From the NCBI RefSeq assembly GCF_002531725.1, contig NZ_NWSQ01000006.1, forward strand, positions 186,001 to 250,000: DNA of 64,000 nt. Reading direction: 5' to 3'. This document shows positions 1 to 7,244 of the stretch, piece by piece. The notes under the pieces were generated by a model. That model made no database searches, was not told the origin of the DNA, and was given only the letters and a program-made list of their open reading frames with translations. Each line of letters opens with the position of its first letter. Positions within the stretch are counted from its first letter, which is position 1. This DNA is from Rhizobium sp. L43. Its GTDB lineage: Bacteria; Pseudomonadota; Alphaproteobacteria; Rhizobiales; Rhizobiaceae. The position numbers were made by a program, and so were the translations under genes.

Positions 1-213
1 GATGAAACCATTTCGACCGACCAGCTGCTCGACAGCTCCGAACCGGCTCTGAATGCCCTTATCGCGGCCGGCCTTGGACGTGCCGGCGACCCTGTAGAGG
101 AGGAGGCTGCTTCGCGGCTCACGATGCTGGAGCAAAGCGCAATCATCGTTTACATGTTCGGCCTCGCGCCGGAGGCGCCGGGAGCGCCCGCGCGGCTCTC
201 AGGGCTAAATTAG
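1..213 (+). CDS. C-terminal part of an unrecognised element-borne protein
   Basis: The window opens inside a reading frame whose last 70 residues are visible, ending at a TAG at 211-213. The tail is rich in Ala, Glu and Leu and has no motif I recognise. It lies at the inner side of an integrated element that ends at the tRNA-Val near 4363, so a prophage or island gene is likely. The start is outside the window and no function is assigned. Confidence 0.5.
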   Translation, partial: DETISTDQLLDSSEPALNALIAAGLGRAGDPVEEEAASRLTMLEQSAIIVYMFGLAPEAPGAPARLSGLN

Positions 214-220
214 GAAATTA

Positions 221-261
221 GCGTCGAGACGCAAAAAAGGTTTTCGTCTCATACCTTTTTT
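221..261. terminator. Stacked hairpins, terminator-like
   Basis: Just after the stop at 213 there is a GCGTC/GACGC hairpin (221-232). It is followed at once by an A6GGT arm (233-241) that pairs with ACCT6 (253-261) across an 11-nt loop. The U-rich 3' arm would suit termination of the upstream gene, and the A-rich 5' arm would serve the opposite strand. This is inferred from base pairing only. Confidence 0.4.
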
Positions 262-397
262 CGTCGCCCGAAAACCGTTGATGACGAAAACGGTTTCAGG
301 CGGAAAACCGCCGCAAATGTCCGCGCTTTGGAAATTTGCAGAAAGCGTTCTCGGCTGAAACGCTTTTCGGCGAGACGAGCGGACCCGAAACTAACGC

Positions 398-754
398 CTA
401 CTTTTTCCTCAAGGCCTCGACTATCAGCCGGTTCGCTTCGCTACCGGGTAAAGCCTGCTGTGGTGGCCCGACTGGTTCAAACGCGGTGTAAAACCATTTC
501 CAGGCCTCCGAACTAGAAAGGCGGCCGTCGATATTGAACGGGTTGATTTCTGCGATCAGGAAATTTGAGTAGCCAAAGAGCGGCTCGAAATGCGCACGAA
601 GCTCGCCGATCGGGTGAGCGCTCGTCAGGCAGTAGACGCCTGGAAGATAGTTCCAATACTTGAGCAAATAAGGGCTGTTAAGGATCGCTCCATTCACTCT
701 CGAAATTTCTAGGCCGGGAGCGAAGAAGGTCAGAATGTAGGCTTTAACCTCCAT
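398..754 (-). CDS. Small protein, SinR/Cas2-like ferredoxin fold suspected
   Basis: This is a 118-residue protein beginning MEVKAYILTFF. It shows a beta-strand start, then a W-Y-LPG-Y-LTS stretch, an 'ELRAHFEPL' helix, an 'FLIAEI' strand and a late 'EAWKWF' motif. That order recalls small SinR-like/Cas2-like (VapD-like) proteins found on mobile elements, where a single ferredoxin-like fold makes up the whole protein. The resemblance is my pattern recognition and not a search result. Its start overlaps the end of the two-TM gene upstream (744-1130) by 11 bases, so the two are probably co-translated. A nuclease or defence role is possible but unproven. Confidence 0.55.
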   Translation of the reverse strand: MEVKAYILTFFAPGLEISRVNGAILNSPYLLKYWNYLPGVYCLTSAHPIGELRAHFEPLFGYSNFLIAEINPFNIDGRLSSSEAWKWFYTAFEPVGPPQQALPGSEANRLIVEALRKK

Positions 755-1130
755 GGGCTTTTTCCTCCGTATTTTCCGGTAGATAAGTGTTTTTCACTTG
801 CTCCGCTTGCAGATCTAAAACCGGAATATCGCTGCCTTGCTGGCCTAGTAGCTCAATCCGACGTGAATCGATCCTGAACTCTTCCGACTGAAGGCGATCG
901 GGTTCTCGGAGCGCAAAATACATGTAAGCGAGAAGGACATAGACCAGGAGGCCAATTGCCGAATACACAAGCAAAGTCCGCATGTCAGGCATGAGATATG
1001 CGCCGATGATAGTGAAAGCGAAGGATGGAACCGCTATCCACAGCAACGGGGAAAGAATGCTCTTTGTACCCATCCTTTCGACTGCCGAAGCGTATGTTGG
1101 AAAACTAAACGAAGAGCGCTCTTCCGTCAC
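744..1130 (-). CDS. Two-TM membrane protein, partner of the gene downstream
   Basis: The 128-residue protein has a short N-terminal cytosolic stretch, two hydrophobic segments at about residues 27-47 and 54-73, and a charged 50-residue tail rich in Glu, Gln and Arg. No enzymatic motif is seen. It is the first gene of a minus-strand pair, overlapping the 398-754 gene. A small two-TM protein paired with a small soluble protein next to an integrase is a common cargo layout on prophages, for exclusion or defence. That role is inference, and the family is unknown to me. Confidence 0.6.
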   Translation of the reverse strand: MTEERSSFSFPTYASAVERMGTKSILSPLLWIAVPSFAFTIIGAYLMPDMRTLLVYSAIGLLVYVLLAYMYFALREPDRLQSEEFRIDSRRIELLGQQGSDIPVLDLQAEQVKNTYLPENTEEKAHGG

Positions 1131-1156
1131 CTGTTACCTCCCTTACTGTGCCCGAC

Positions 1157-1876
1157 CTATGCACTCTTGGGTTTGGATTTCTCGGCTCTCGCATACACCG
1201 CTTCGCGCCGTTGCTTTGCCCGCTCTCGCACCTTCTCCAGGTTCTTCTGGCCGCTCAATTTGAGTTCCTCATCGCGCAGCCGCCCTGCGGTTTCCCGGTC
1301 CAAATCTCGCGAGTGACCAGCCCGCTTTTCCTTGAAGAGGGCCTCTTCATGTCGCTGCCTCAGCGTCGTCACTTCCGCGCCGGCGAGGTCGCCAAGCTGG
1401 CGCGCAGTCTCCCGGATCTCGGCCGGGATGTTGTCCACATTTAGAATAGACTTTGCGAACTGGCCGAGCTGGACAACCTTGCTGTAGTACAGCAGAAAGT
1501 CGACATCCTGCTGTTGTCTCAACTGCTCGAGGCGTTCGGAGAGGTTCGTGTTTTCCTCAGTCGTCGCCAACACCTTGCTCAGCGTTGTCGTGTATTCCGA
1601 CGTTTCGTCATAGGCCGCCATCAATATCTGAATTGCGCGCTCGTCCATTTGGCGATCGTTCATTGCCGCGTCCGCCATTAGGGCGTTCCAGAGGTCCCCA
1701 GGCAAGTCCAGCCTGAGTGTATCGGCGGCCTCGAAAGACGACGCCAGGCGCTGGACGATCTCCGAGTTCATCGATCGCCCGCTAACCTCTGCGGCGGCTC
1801 GAATCCTGTCACGCATCCCATCGGGAAAACGAAGGATGAATTGATCTGCGCCTCGGCCGGGTCTGCTCTCTGCCAT
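1157..1876 (-). CDS. Arc-family ribbon-helix-helix regulator with coiled-coil tail
   Basis: With the ATG at 1876 the protein is 239 residues. An upstream in-frame GTG at 1903 exists but lies inside the operator-like palindrome and lacks a ribosome site. The N-terminal half matches the Arc/Mnt DNA-binding family: 'FILRFPDGMRDRIRAAAE' followed by 'GRSMNSEIVQRL', the beta strand and two helices of the fold. The C-terminal half is strongly charged with many Glu, Gln, Arg and Lys and probably forms a helical rod. It is divergent from a 59-residue Arc-like gene (1981-2160), with repeated operator-like sites between. Likely role: transcription control within the element. Confidence 0.75.
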   Translation of the reverse strand: MAESRPGRGADQFILRFPDGMRDRIRAAAEVSGRSMNSEIVQRLASSFEAADTLRLDLPGDLWNALMADAAMNDRQMDERAIQILMAAYDETSEYTTTLSKVLATTEENTNLSERLEQLRQQQDVDFLLYYSKVVQLGQFAKSILNVDNIPAEIRETARQLGDLAGAEVTTLRQRHEEALFKEKRAGHSRDLDRETAGRLRDEELKLSGQKNLEKVRERAKQRREAVYARAEKSKPKSA

Positions 1877-1897
1877 GGTTTTCCCCAAAGTTTTCCG

Positions 1898-1962
1898 TAT
1901 CACTGTGATACGACGGCATTGACGTCAATCGCTTCACCGTGATATCACATTCACCGTGATAT
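1898..1962. promoter_or_regulatory. Operator-like repeats between divergent Arc-type genes
   Basis: The gap between the two Arc-like genes holds TATCACTGTGATA (1898-1910), an almost perfect palindrome. It also holds two copies of TTCACCGTGATAT (1933-1945 and 1950-1962), spaced 17 bp apart. All three share the CAC(T/C)GTGATA core. Repeated half-sites on one face of the helix suit cooperative binding of dimers of ribbon-helix-helix proteins. Binding by either neighbour is inferred from position. Confidence 0.6.
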
Positions 1963-1980
1963 TATCCATGGGAGGGTTCG

Positions 1981-2160
1981 GTGATACAGCAGAGCCGCAC
2001 TTCAGAGCAATATCCTCTTCGGTTGCCGAGCGATCTTAGAGCCCAGATCAAAACTTCCGCTCAGCGGAACGGACGGTCGATGAATTCCGAGATTGTGTTT
2101 CAGTTAAGCAGGATCTTCGACGAAAACCCAGAAACGAAAAAAGCCGAAGCGCGGGCCTAG
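1981..2160 (+). CDS. Short Arc-like ribbon-helix-helix protein
   Basis: This 59-residue reading frame starts with GTG at 1981, preceded by GGAGG at 1971-1975, and ends at TAG 2158-2160. The core 'YPLRLPSDLRAQIK' followed by 'NGRSMNSEIVFQLSRIF' closely parallels the DNA-binding half of the divergent 239-residue neighbour, including the shared RSMNSEIV stretch. It is the usual length for phage Arc-type repressors. It probably binds the repeats at 1898-1962 and controls both promoters, but which gene is repressed cannot be told from sequence. The last codons lie within a terminator stem. Confidence 0.75.
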   Translation: MIQQSRTSEQYPLRLPSDLRAQIKTSAQRNGRSMNSEIVFQLSRIFDENPETKKAEARA

Positions 2161-2182
2161 GAAACTCCGCTTCGGCTTTTTC
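2138..2182 (+). terminator. Rho-independent terminator overlapping the end of the Arc-like gene
   Basis: A perfect 14-bp stem pairs AAAAAGCCGAAGCG (2138-2151) with CGCTTCGGCTTTTT (2168-2181), with a 16-nt loop containing the stop codon of the Arc-like gene. The poly-U run follows directly. The A-run on the left also allows termination from the other strand. Confidence 0.8.
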
Positions 2183-2203
2183 TTGCATAAGAAAGGATCT
2201 TAA

Positions 2204-2707
2204 ATGCAGGACGAATATACATCAGGTGACGGCCGGGGCGCAAGCGTTTCCCGCCGGGACCTCTTCCAGTTCGCCGCCGCCGGCATCGCCGCCGCATTGC
2301 CGGCCGCGGCTGAAGCGTCACCTGGGGACATCCCCCAGGTGACGCTGACCCTCGAGCAGCAGGCCGAGGCCTGCATCGGCCAGCTGAAGAACATCCTTGC
2401 GCGGATGCATCCGGATTTCCCGATCGTGGATGGGATTCGGATGTTGCATGCCGATGGTGGCTCCACCGTTTTCGTCAGTGTCAAAAAACCGCCGCGCAAT
2501 GTCTTTGACGGCGACGGCCTCTATGAGGTCGAGGCGAACGGTCACTATTATGCGGCGGGTGTCTACTGGATCGAGCGTGTGCAATCCAAGTACAACAAGC
2601 AGTTCACACTCTGGGGCTCCTTCATCTGGGACGGCAAACGGATTGCCCCGCGGGAGATGATCGCCCCCGCCACCATCCTCCGGAAGCTGGAAGGCGGTGC
2701 AACATGA
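2204..2707 (+). CDS. Putative Tat-exported protein of unknown function
   Basis: The 167-residue protein has a twin-arginine start, SRRDLFQFAAAGIAAALPA (about residues 16-34), followed by Ala-rich sequence and a likely cleavage site near AEA-SP. The remainder has aromatic-rich strands (residues about 95-140) and no catalytic motif I recognise. A GAAAGG ribosome site precedes the ATG. The next gene overlaps it by 4 bases (ATGA), so it opens an operon that runs into the excisionase and integrase. The twin arginines could be chance, since the segment is short for a proven Tat signal. Confidence 0.6.
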   Translation: MQDEYTSGDGRGASVSRRDLFQFAAAGIAAALPAAAEASPGDIPQVTLTLEQQAEACIGQLKNILARMHPDFPIVDGIRMLHADGGSTVFVSVKKPPRNVFDGDGLYEVEANGHYYAAGVYWIERVQSKYNKQFTLWGSFIWDGKRIAPREMIAPATILRKLEGGAT

Positions 2708-2958
2708 CGGCGCCGCACGATCCTCTGAGAGAGGCGATCAATATCAGCTTGGAAGTCCAGGCGATATTGACAATCCTTTCTGGTCAGCTCGAGCGCCTGG
2801 CGGAGTCTGGCGCTCAAGATCCCGACGAGCTCCACCGGTTGTCGCGGATCACAGACGCTTCTTCGCGCCTGTTGAGCGATATCGTATCCGAGATCGAAGA
2901 TGCGTTGCCTGAGTTCGATGCGCTGCGCCTGGCGGATGAAAGGAAACCTCCCAAATGA
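2704..2958 (+). CDS. Small helical protein of unknown function
   Basis: This 84-residue acidic protein is predicted largely helical (Leu/Glu/Ala-rich) with no known motif. It overlaps the upstream gene (ATGA at 2704-2707) and the downstream excisionase-like gene (ATGA at 2955-2958), so the three are probably translated as a coupled unit. Confidence 0.6.
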   Translation: MTAPHDPLREAINISLEVQAILTILSGQLERLAESGAQDPDELHRLSRITDASSRLLSDIVSEIEDALPEFDALRLADERKPPK

Positions 2959-3356
2959 AACTCTCCGCTGAAATCGGGCGCGTCGACGATGACGCGCCTC
3001 TCCGTTTGAAGGTCGCTGCCGAGCTGGCGTTTCCAGATGGCTCGATGACCGAGCATGGCCTCAAACGGGAAATAGAGCGCGGCCGCCTGGCGTTCGAGCG
3101 CATCGCCGGGAAGGTCTACACCACGTTGAACTATATCAAGCGGATGAGGGACGAATGCCGCGAAAATCACTCGGGGTCCGCAAGTACCTCCGCGAACGCG
3201 CCGGCCGGCCGGCCGTCTGGGTCATCCTCGACGGATCAAACGAAGTCAGCACAGGATGCCCTGCAGAGGATGTCGCTGGCGCTGACCGGGCGCTCGAGCA
3301 ATACCTCGCAAGGCGGCACAAGCCGGACTTCCGGAAGGGCGAGCCAGAGACCGTAG
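2955..3356 (+). CDS. Excisionase-like protein
   Basis: The N-terminal 70 residues contain 'AAELAFPDGSMTEHGLKRE' followed by 'GRLAFERIAGKVYTTLNYI'. This is the winged-helix recombination-directionality layout used by rhizobial excisionases, where the helix is followed by an 'I.GK.YTT' wing. The C-terminal half is low-complexity Ser/Thr/Gly and overlaps the integrase frame by about 200 bases; this part may be dispensable. The overlap with the integrase start is typical of xis-int pairs. The role would be to bias the integrase toward excision. Confidence 0.6.
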   Translation: MKLSAEIGRVDDDAPLRLKVAAELAFPDGSMTEHGLKREIERGRLAFERIAGKVYTTLNYIKRMRDECRENHSGSASTSANAPAGRPSGSSSTDQTKSAQDALQRMSLALTGRSSNTSQGGTSRTSGRASQRP

Positions 3357-4285
3357 CCGTGGCGGATGTCATGCTCTACTACGTCGAGGAGCACGCTGAT
3401 TCCACGAAAAATCCCAAGTTGATCGGGTATCATATGCTGCGGCTCAACCCATTCTTCGGCGGCAAGATGGTTTCAGAGGTCGACGCGAAGGCGTGTCGCG
3501 ACTATCGCAAACTTCGCCAGTCCGGACAAATTGGTCCCAGGCCGGTGCAAGAGTCGACCGCGCGGCGGGAGCTGGAGACGCTTCAGTCGGCATTAAATTT
3601 TGCCTACGACGAGAAAAAACTGCTCTATCCCGTCAAGCTGAACCTCGGGAAGAAGGCGCCGGCGCGGGTCCGTTATCTTTCGCGCACCGAAGTCGCCCGG
3701 CTCATCGGCGGTGCGCTGGGATATGTACCGGCCTATTGCGATGTTGTCACACGCCAGCCAGGCGGATGGTGCCGGATGCACCGGCCGCAATATCACGTGG
3801 CGCGCTTTATCCTCATCTGCCTCTACACAGGCACGCGGCACGATGCGACGTTGAAGCTTCGTTGGCAGCGAACGAACAGCGCCGGCGGCTGGATCGACCT
3901 CGACGACGAAATTCTTTACCGCAAAGCCGATGGTGAAGCGGAGACAAACAAGCGCCGCCCGCCGCTGCGTATCCCGCTCCGGCTGCTCAATCATCTTCAC
4001 ATCTGGCGCAAGCAGTCGATCTCGGGTCCGATCGAATACAACGGCGAAATGATCGCCAAGATGAAGACGGGCTTCAACAATGCTCGCGATCGTGCTGGCC
4101 TCGGCCGGGATGTCGTGCCCCATGTTTTGCGGCACACATGCGCGACCTGGCTACTGAATGCGGGTGAAACGATCTGGGATGTCGCCGGCTTCCTGGGCAC
4201 CTCGGAGAAGGTGATCAGAGACACTTACGGACACCACTCAACCGGCAGCAAGGAAGCCGCAAAATCGCGGTTTCGTGGGCGATAA
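3155..4285 (+). CDS. Tyrosine recombinase (integrase) of the element
   Basis: The 376-residue protein has a SAM-like core-binding region (about 65-165) and a catalytic domain. Visible catalytic residues are Arg228 (in 'YTGTRHD'), the H-x-x-R pair His323/Arg326 (in 'HVLRHT') and the nucleophile Tyr358 (in 'DTYGHH'). It would integrate and excise the element at the adjacent tRNA-Val. The gene ends 77 bases before the tRNA 3' end, the usual placement for an integrase at the edge of its element. It looks intact. There is an unusual insertion with Cys and His residues before Arg228 (about 190-215). Confidence 0.9.
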   Translation: MPRKSLGVRKYLRERAGRPAVWVILDGSNEVSTGCPAEDVAGADRALEQYLARRHKPDFRKGEPETVAVADVMLYYVEEHADSTKNPKLIGYHMLRLNPFFGGKMVSEVDAKACRDYRKLRQSGQIGPRPVQESTARRELETLQSALNFAYDEKKLLYPVKLNLGKKAPARVRYLSRTEVARLIGGALGYVPAYCDVVTRQPGGWCRMHRPQYHVARFILICLYTGTRHDATLKLRWQRTNSAGGWIDLDDEILYRKADGEAETNKRRPPLRIPLRLLNHLHIWRKQSISGPIEYNGEMIAKMKTGFNNARDRAGLGRDVVPHVLRHTCATWLLNAGETIWDVAGFLGTSEKVIRDTYGHHSTGSKEAAKSRFRGR

Positions 4286-4336
4286 ATGGGCAAGGCTATG
4301 AAAGACGAGATATCATCGATCAGCCTCTCGGCAAAT

Positions 4337-4357
4337 TCTCCTTGCGGGTCAAGGAGA
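4337..4357. terminator. Short hairpin between integrase and tRNA-Val
   Basis: An 8-bp perfect stem, TCTCCTTG (4337-4344) with CAAGGAGA (4350-4357), sits just past the tRNA 3' end. Read on the minus strand it is followed by an AATTT stretch, so it could end the tRNA transcript weakly. It could equally be a recombinase arm site. Only the pairing is certain. Confidence 0.35.
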
Positions 4358-4362
4358 TCGGA

Positions 4363-4437
<75 letters not shown>

Positions 4438-4520
4438 ATCCGATGGCGGCGCATAGATCACAAAACCTTCGGAGCCGTCAATAGGCTTTTTTCAGTTTTG
4501 TGACATCCGGCCGGCAAGCC

Positions 4521-4886
4521 TTACGCGGCAAGCATTTTGTTGACCTCGTCGACGAGATCACGCAGGTGGAAAGGCTTGGAAAGGACCTTGGCATCCTTCG
4601 GCGCCTTCGAATCAGGGTTCAGCGCCACGGCGGCGAAACCGGTGATGAACATCACCTTCAGGTCGGGGTCGAGTTCGGTGGCGCGGCGCGCCAGCTCGAT
4701 GCCGTCCATCTCGGGCATGACGATGTCGGTCAGCAGCAGGGAAAACGGTTCCTCGCGCAGCCGGTCATAGGCGCTGGCGCCATTGTCATAAGAAAGGACC
4801 TTGTAACCGGCCTTTTCGAGCGCTTTCACCAGGAAGCGGCGCATGTCGTTGTCGTCTTCGGCGAGAAGTATCTTCTGAGTCATCAA
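4521..4886 (-). CDS. cpdR: CpdR single-domain response regulator
   Basis: The 121-residue protein is a lone receiver domain: acidic pocket 'AEDDND' (residues 9-14), phospho-acceptor Asp54 in 'LLTDIVMPEMDG', and the Lys of 'LSKPF'. In alphaproteobacteria CpdR is phosphorylated through CckA-ChpT. Unphosphorylated it localises ClpXP and promotes degradation of CtrA-pathway proteins, tying proteolysis to the cell cycle. In rhizobia this bears on bacteroid development. Two Met codons (4886 and 4883) could start it. It stands alone, divergent from the amidohydrolase gene. Assignment is based on overall sequence and the lack of an output domain. Confidence 0.85.
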   Translation of the reverse strand: MMTQKILLAEDDNDMRRFLVKALEKAGYKVLSYDNGASAYDRLREEPFSLLLTDIVMPEMDGIELARRATELDPDLKVMFITGFAAVALNPDSKAPKDAKVLSKPFHLRDLVDEVNKMLAA

Positions 4887-5072
4887 TCCAGACCGCTGAT
4901 CAATAGGTTTTGGGTGGGCTTGCCCGCCGTTTACACTAGTCTTTGCCCGGTAAACAACCGGTGAATTGCCTGTGCGCGACCGCCATCCCTTCTACATAGT
5001 ATGGACTTGAGGCCGGGCAACTGGCAACATGGGCAAAGCAGTCAGTTCATGACATGGTAAAGAGGGCCGAAA

Positions 5073-5954
5073 GTGCCGGAAATACGCGAATACGAGCTTT
5101 TTGAGGTTCATGAGCCCGTGTCGCAGACCATTCCCTTCGTCTATAATTCTCCCCATAGCGGCCGCATTTATCCACCGGAATTTATTGCCCAGTCCAGGCT
5201 CGAGGGCATCGCCATCCGCCGTTCCGAGGATCATTACGTCGATGAGCTCTTCGGCTCGGCGGTCGCACTCGGTGCGCCGCTCTTGGCAGCCAACTTTCCG
5301 CGCGCCTATCTCGACGTCAATCGCGAGCCCTACGAGCTCGATCCGCGCATGTTCGACGGGCTGCTGCCGCCCTATGCCAATGTCAATTCGCTGAGGGTCG
5401 CCGGCGGGCTCGGCACCATTCCGCGCATCGTCGCCGAGAACATGGAGATCTATGCGCGACGCCTGCCGGTGCAGGAGGGGCTCGATCGGGTCGAAGCGGT
5501 CTACAAGCCCTATCATGCGACGCTGCGCCGGCTGATCGCGCGAACGCATGTGCAGTTCGGCTTCGGCGTGCTGATCGACTGCCACTCGATGCCCGGCAAT
5601 GTGCGCGTCGCCGGCTGTACCGCGCGGCCCGATTTCATCATCGGCGATCGCTACGGCACCAGCGCCTCGGCCGAACTGTCTCGCGCGGCCATCGCTATCC
5701 TCGAGGAAATGGGCTTCGCGGCGATCCGCAACAAGCCCTATGCCGGCGGCTTCATCACCGAGCATTACGGCCGGCCTTCGCGCGGCCTGCATGCGCTGCA
5801 GATCGAGGTGAACCGGGCGATCTATGTCGATGAAGTGACGCTGGAGAAACGCGAGGATTTTGCCGCAGTGGCCGATGCCGTCACCGCCTTCATGCAGCAG
5901 ATGGCGGATTACGTCGAGAAATTCGCCGGCGATCGGGCGCTGGCAGCCGAATAA
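5073..5954 (+). CDS. N-formylglutamate amidohydrolase family protein
   Basis: The 293-residue protein has family hallmarks: 'NSPHSGRIYP' near the N-terminus, 'RSEDHYVDELF', 'DVNREPYELDPRMF', 'IDCHSMPG' (metal-binding His) and 'LQIEVNRAIY'. Members remove the formyl group from N-formyl-L-glutamate at the end of one histidine-degradation route, or act on related N-acyl amino acids. The start is the GTG at 5073, as no ATG follows before the conserved region. A more distant paralogue lies at 60510-61298. There are no hut neighbours here, so the exact substrate is open. Confidence 0.8.
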   Translation: MPEIREYELFEVHEPVSQTIPFVYNSPHSGRIYPPEFIAQSRLEGIAIRRSEDHYVDELFGSAVALGAPLLAANFPRAYLDVNREPYELDPRMFDGLLPPYANVNSLRVAGGLGTIPRIVAENMEIYARRLPVQEGLDRVEAVYKPYHATLRRLIARTHVQFGFGVLIDCHSMPGNVRVAGCTARPDFIIGDRYGTSASAELSRAAIAILEEMGFAAIRNKPYAGGFITEHYGRPSRGLHALQIEVNRAIYVDEVTLEKREDFAAVADAVTAFMQQMADYVEKFAGDRALAAE

Positions 5955-6000
5955 ATCTCTTTTTCGATTTCCCTGACCCCTGGCCGCCGTCTTCCCGGCC

Positions 6001-6077
6001 AAAAAAAGACCGCCGTGAGGCGGCCTAAGTCTAGGGAGGAAACACCCAAGGAGGGTATTTACAGTCAGAAGACTGTA
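6001..6077 (-). ncRNA. mmgR: suhB/MmgR (alpha-r8) family small RNA
   Basis: Read on the minus strand, a 77-nt unit begins with hairpin ACAGTC/GACTGT (6076-6061), then a small ACCC/GGGT hairpin (6056-6044) with a TCCTT loop. Next comes a single-stranded TTTCCTCCCT (6042-6033), and the RNA ends in a GGCCGCC/GGCGGTC terminator with seven Us (6025-6001). The TTTCCTCCCT tract between two hairpins, the length and the position beside an inositol-phosphatase-type gene (hisN, SuhB-like) match the suhB/alpha-r8 family. In Sinorhizobium meliloti the member MmgR limits polyhydroxybutyrate granules. The anti-Shine-Dalgarno-like tract suggests base pairing with mRNAs. It is recognised from memory and not by covariance search. 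Confidence 0.75.
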
Positions 6078-6083
6078 CGAAGG

Positions 6084-6112
6084 ACGCTACTATTGCATTG
6101 CACAAATGTCAA
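6084..6112 (-). promoter_or_regulatory. Sigma-70 type promoter of the small RNA
   Basis: On the minus strand a TTGACA -35 box (6112-6107) is followed after 17 nt by TAGCGT (6089-6084). This places the transcription start near 6077, exactly where the first hairpin of the sRNA begins. Confidence 0.65.
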
Positions 6113-6229
6113 GCAATATATTGCGCTGCGACATCTTTGGGCAGCGTCGCTGGAATTGCTTGCTGCGTTTGCATTCCCGTTGCTTTTCGCTATGAAAAGC
6201 ACCATTCCCGCCAGCCAAACGGATAAATC

Positions 6230-7003
6230 ATGCTTCCTGACCGTTCGTTCTTCAACCGCCTGGCGGAGGCCGCCCGAGCCGAGACGCTGCCGCGCTTCCG
6301 CTCCGGTCTCGATGTCACGAACAAGCTTTCCTCCGGTTTCGATCCGGTGACGGAGGGCGACCGGGCAGCCGAACTCGCCATCCGGGCGCTGATCGAGGAG
6401 AATTTCCCCGGCCACGGCATTCTCGGCGAGGAACACGGCAATGTCGGGCTCGACCGCGAATATGTCTGGGTGATCGATCCGATCGACGGTACGCGCGCCT
6501 TCATCTCCGGCGTGCCGGTGTGGGGGACGCTGATCGGCCTGCAGAAACAGGGCCGGGCGATCATGGGCATGATCGAGCAGCCCTTTACCGGCGAGCGCTA
6601 TTTCGCCGACCAGAACGGCTCGATCTATACCGGACCGGAGGGGGAACGGTGGCTTAAGACGCGCCAATGCGATGCGCTTTCGAATGCCATCCTGTTCACC
6701 ACCTCGCCGCATCTCTTTGCCGGCGAGGAGATGGAGAAATACCGCGAGATCGAGAGCCAGGTGCGGCTCTTCCGCTACGGCTGCGACTGCTACGCCTATG
6801 CGCTGCTTGCCGCCGGCCATATCGATCTCGTCATCGAGAACAGCCTGAAGCCCTATGATGTCGGCGGGATCATTCCCGTCATCGAGGGGGCGGGCGGCAT
6901 CATCACCACCTGGGACGGGGGGCGGCCTGAGAATGGCGGCTCGATCATAGCCGCCGGAAGCCGGGCGGTCTACGAGCAGGCGATCGCCATCCTGCAGCGC
7001 TGA
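6230..7003 (+). CDS. hisN: Histidinol-phosphate phosphatase, inositol monophosphatase type
   Basis: The 257-residue protein belongs to the Mg2+-dependent inositol monophosphatase fold. It shows GEEHG (residues 66-70), the signature DPIDGT (83-88) and a C-terminal 'PYDVGG' aspartate that completes the metal site. The HisN subgroup dephosphorylates L-histidinol phosphate in histidine synthesis. The length and the 'SGFDPVTEGDRAAE' start are typical of alphaproteobacterial HisN proteins, although SuhB-type inositol phosphatase activity cannot be excluded. It follows the sRNA on the opposite strand and is the last core gene before the accessory region. Confidence 0.8.
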   Translation: MLPDRSFFNRLAEAARAETLPRFRSGLDVTNKLSSGFDPVTEGDRAAELAIRALIEENFPGHGILGEEHGNVGLDREYVWVIDPIDGTRAFISGVPVWGTLIGLQKQGRAIMGMIEQPFTGERYFADQNGSIYTGPEGERWLKTRQCDALSNAILFTTSPHLFAGEEMEKYREIESQVRLFRYGCDCYAYALLAAGHIDLVIENSLKPYDVGGIIPVIEGAGGIITTWDGGRPENGGSIIAAGSRAVYEQAIAILQR

Positions 7004-7244
7004 TCCCGGCGTCGGCCGCGCGGATGCCTTGCCACAACGCGCTGATCCCGGCCTGCGTCGCCTGTGAGAATGCGTAACGCATTGACCTGGCGGTCTTCTG
7101 GGACGTTCCGAAGTATTGGTTTTTGCAAGTTTGTGAGCTTTGCTTTCGGAGAAACTTGCAAATTGCGCTCCCGGGAAAAACGTGATTCTCTCTGTTCGGA
7201 CGGTGGTTTCATGGAGCGTTGGGATGCTTCCGAAGGAGTGGTGA

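Noticed and set aside
6996-7053. Direct repeat GCGCTGATCCCGGC near the end of hisN as an IS target duplication
   Set aside because: The copies lie on the same side of the IS remnant, so they cannot flank it. Probably chance or local duplication.
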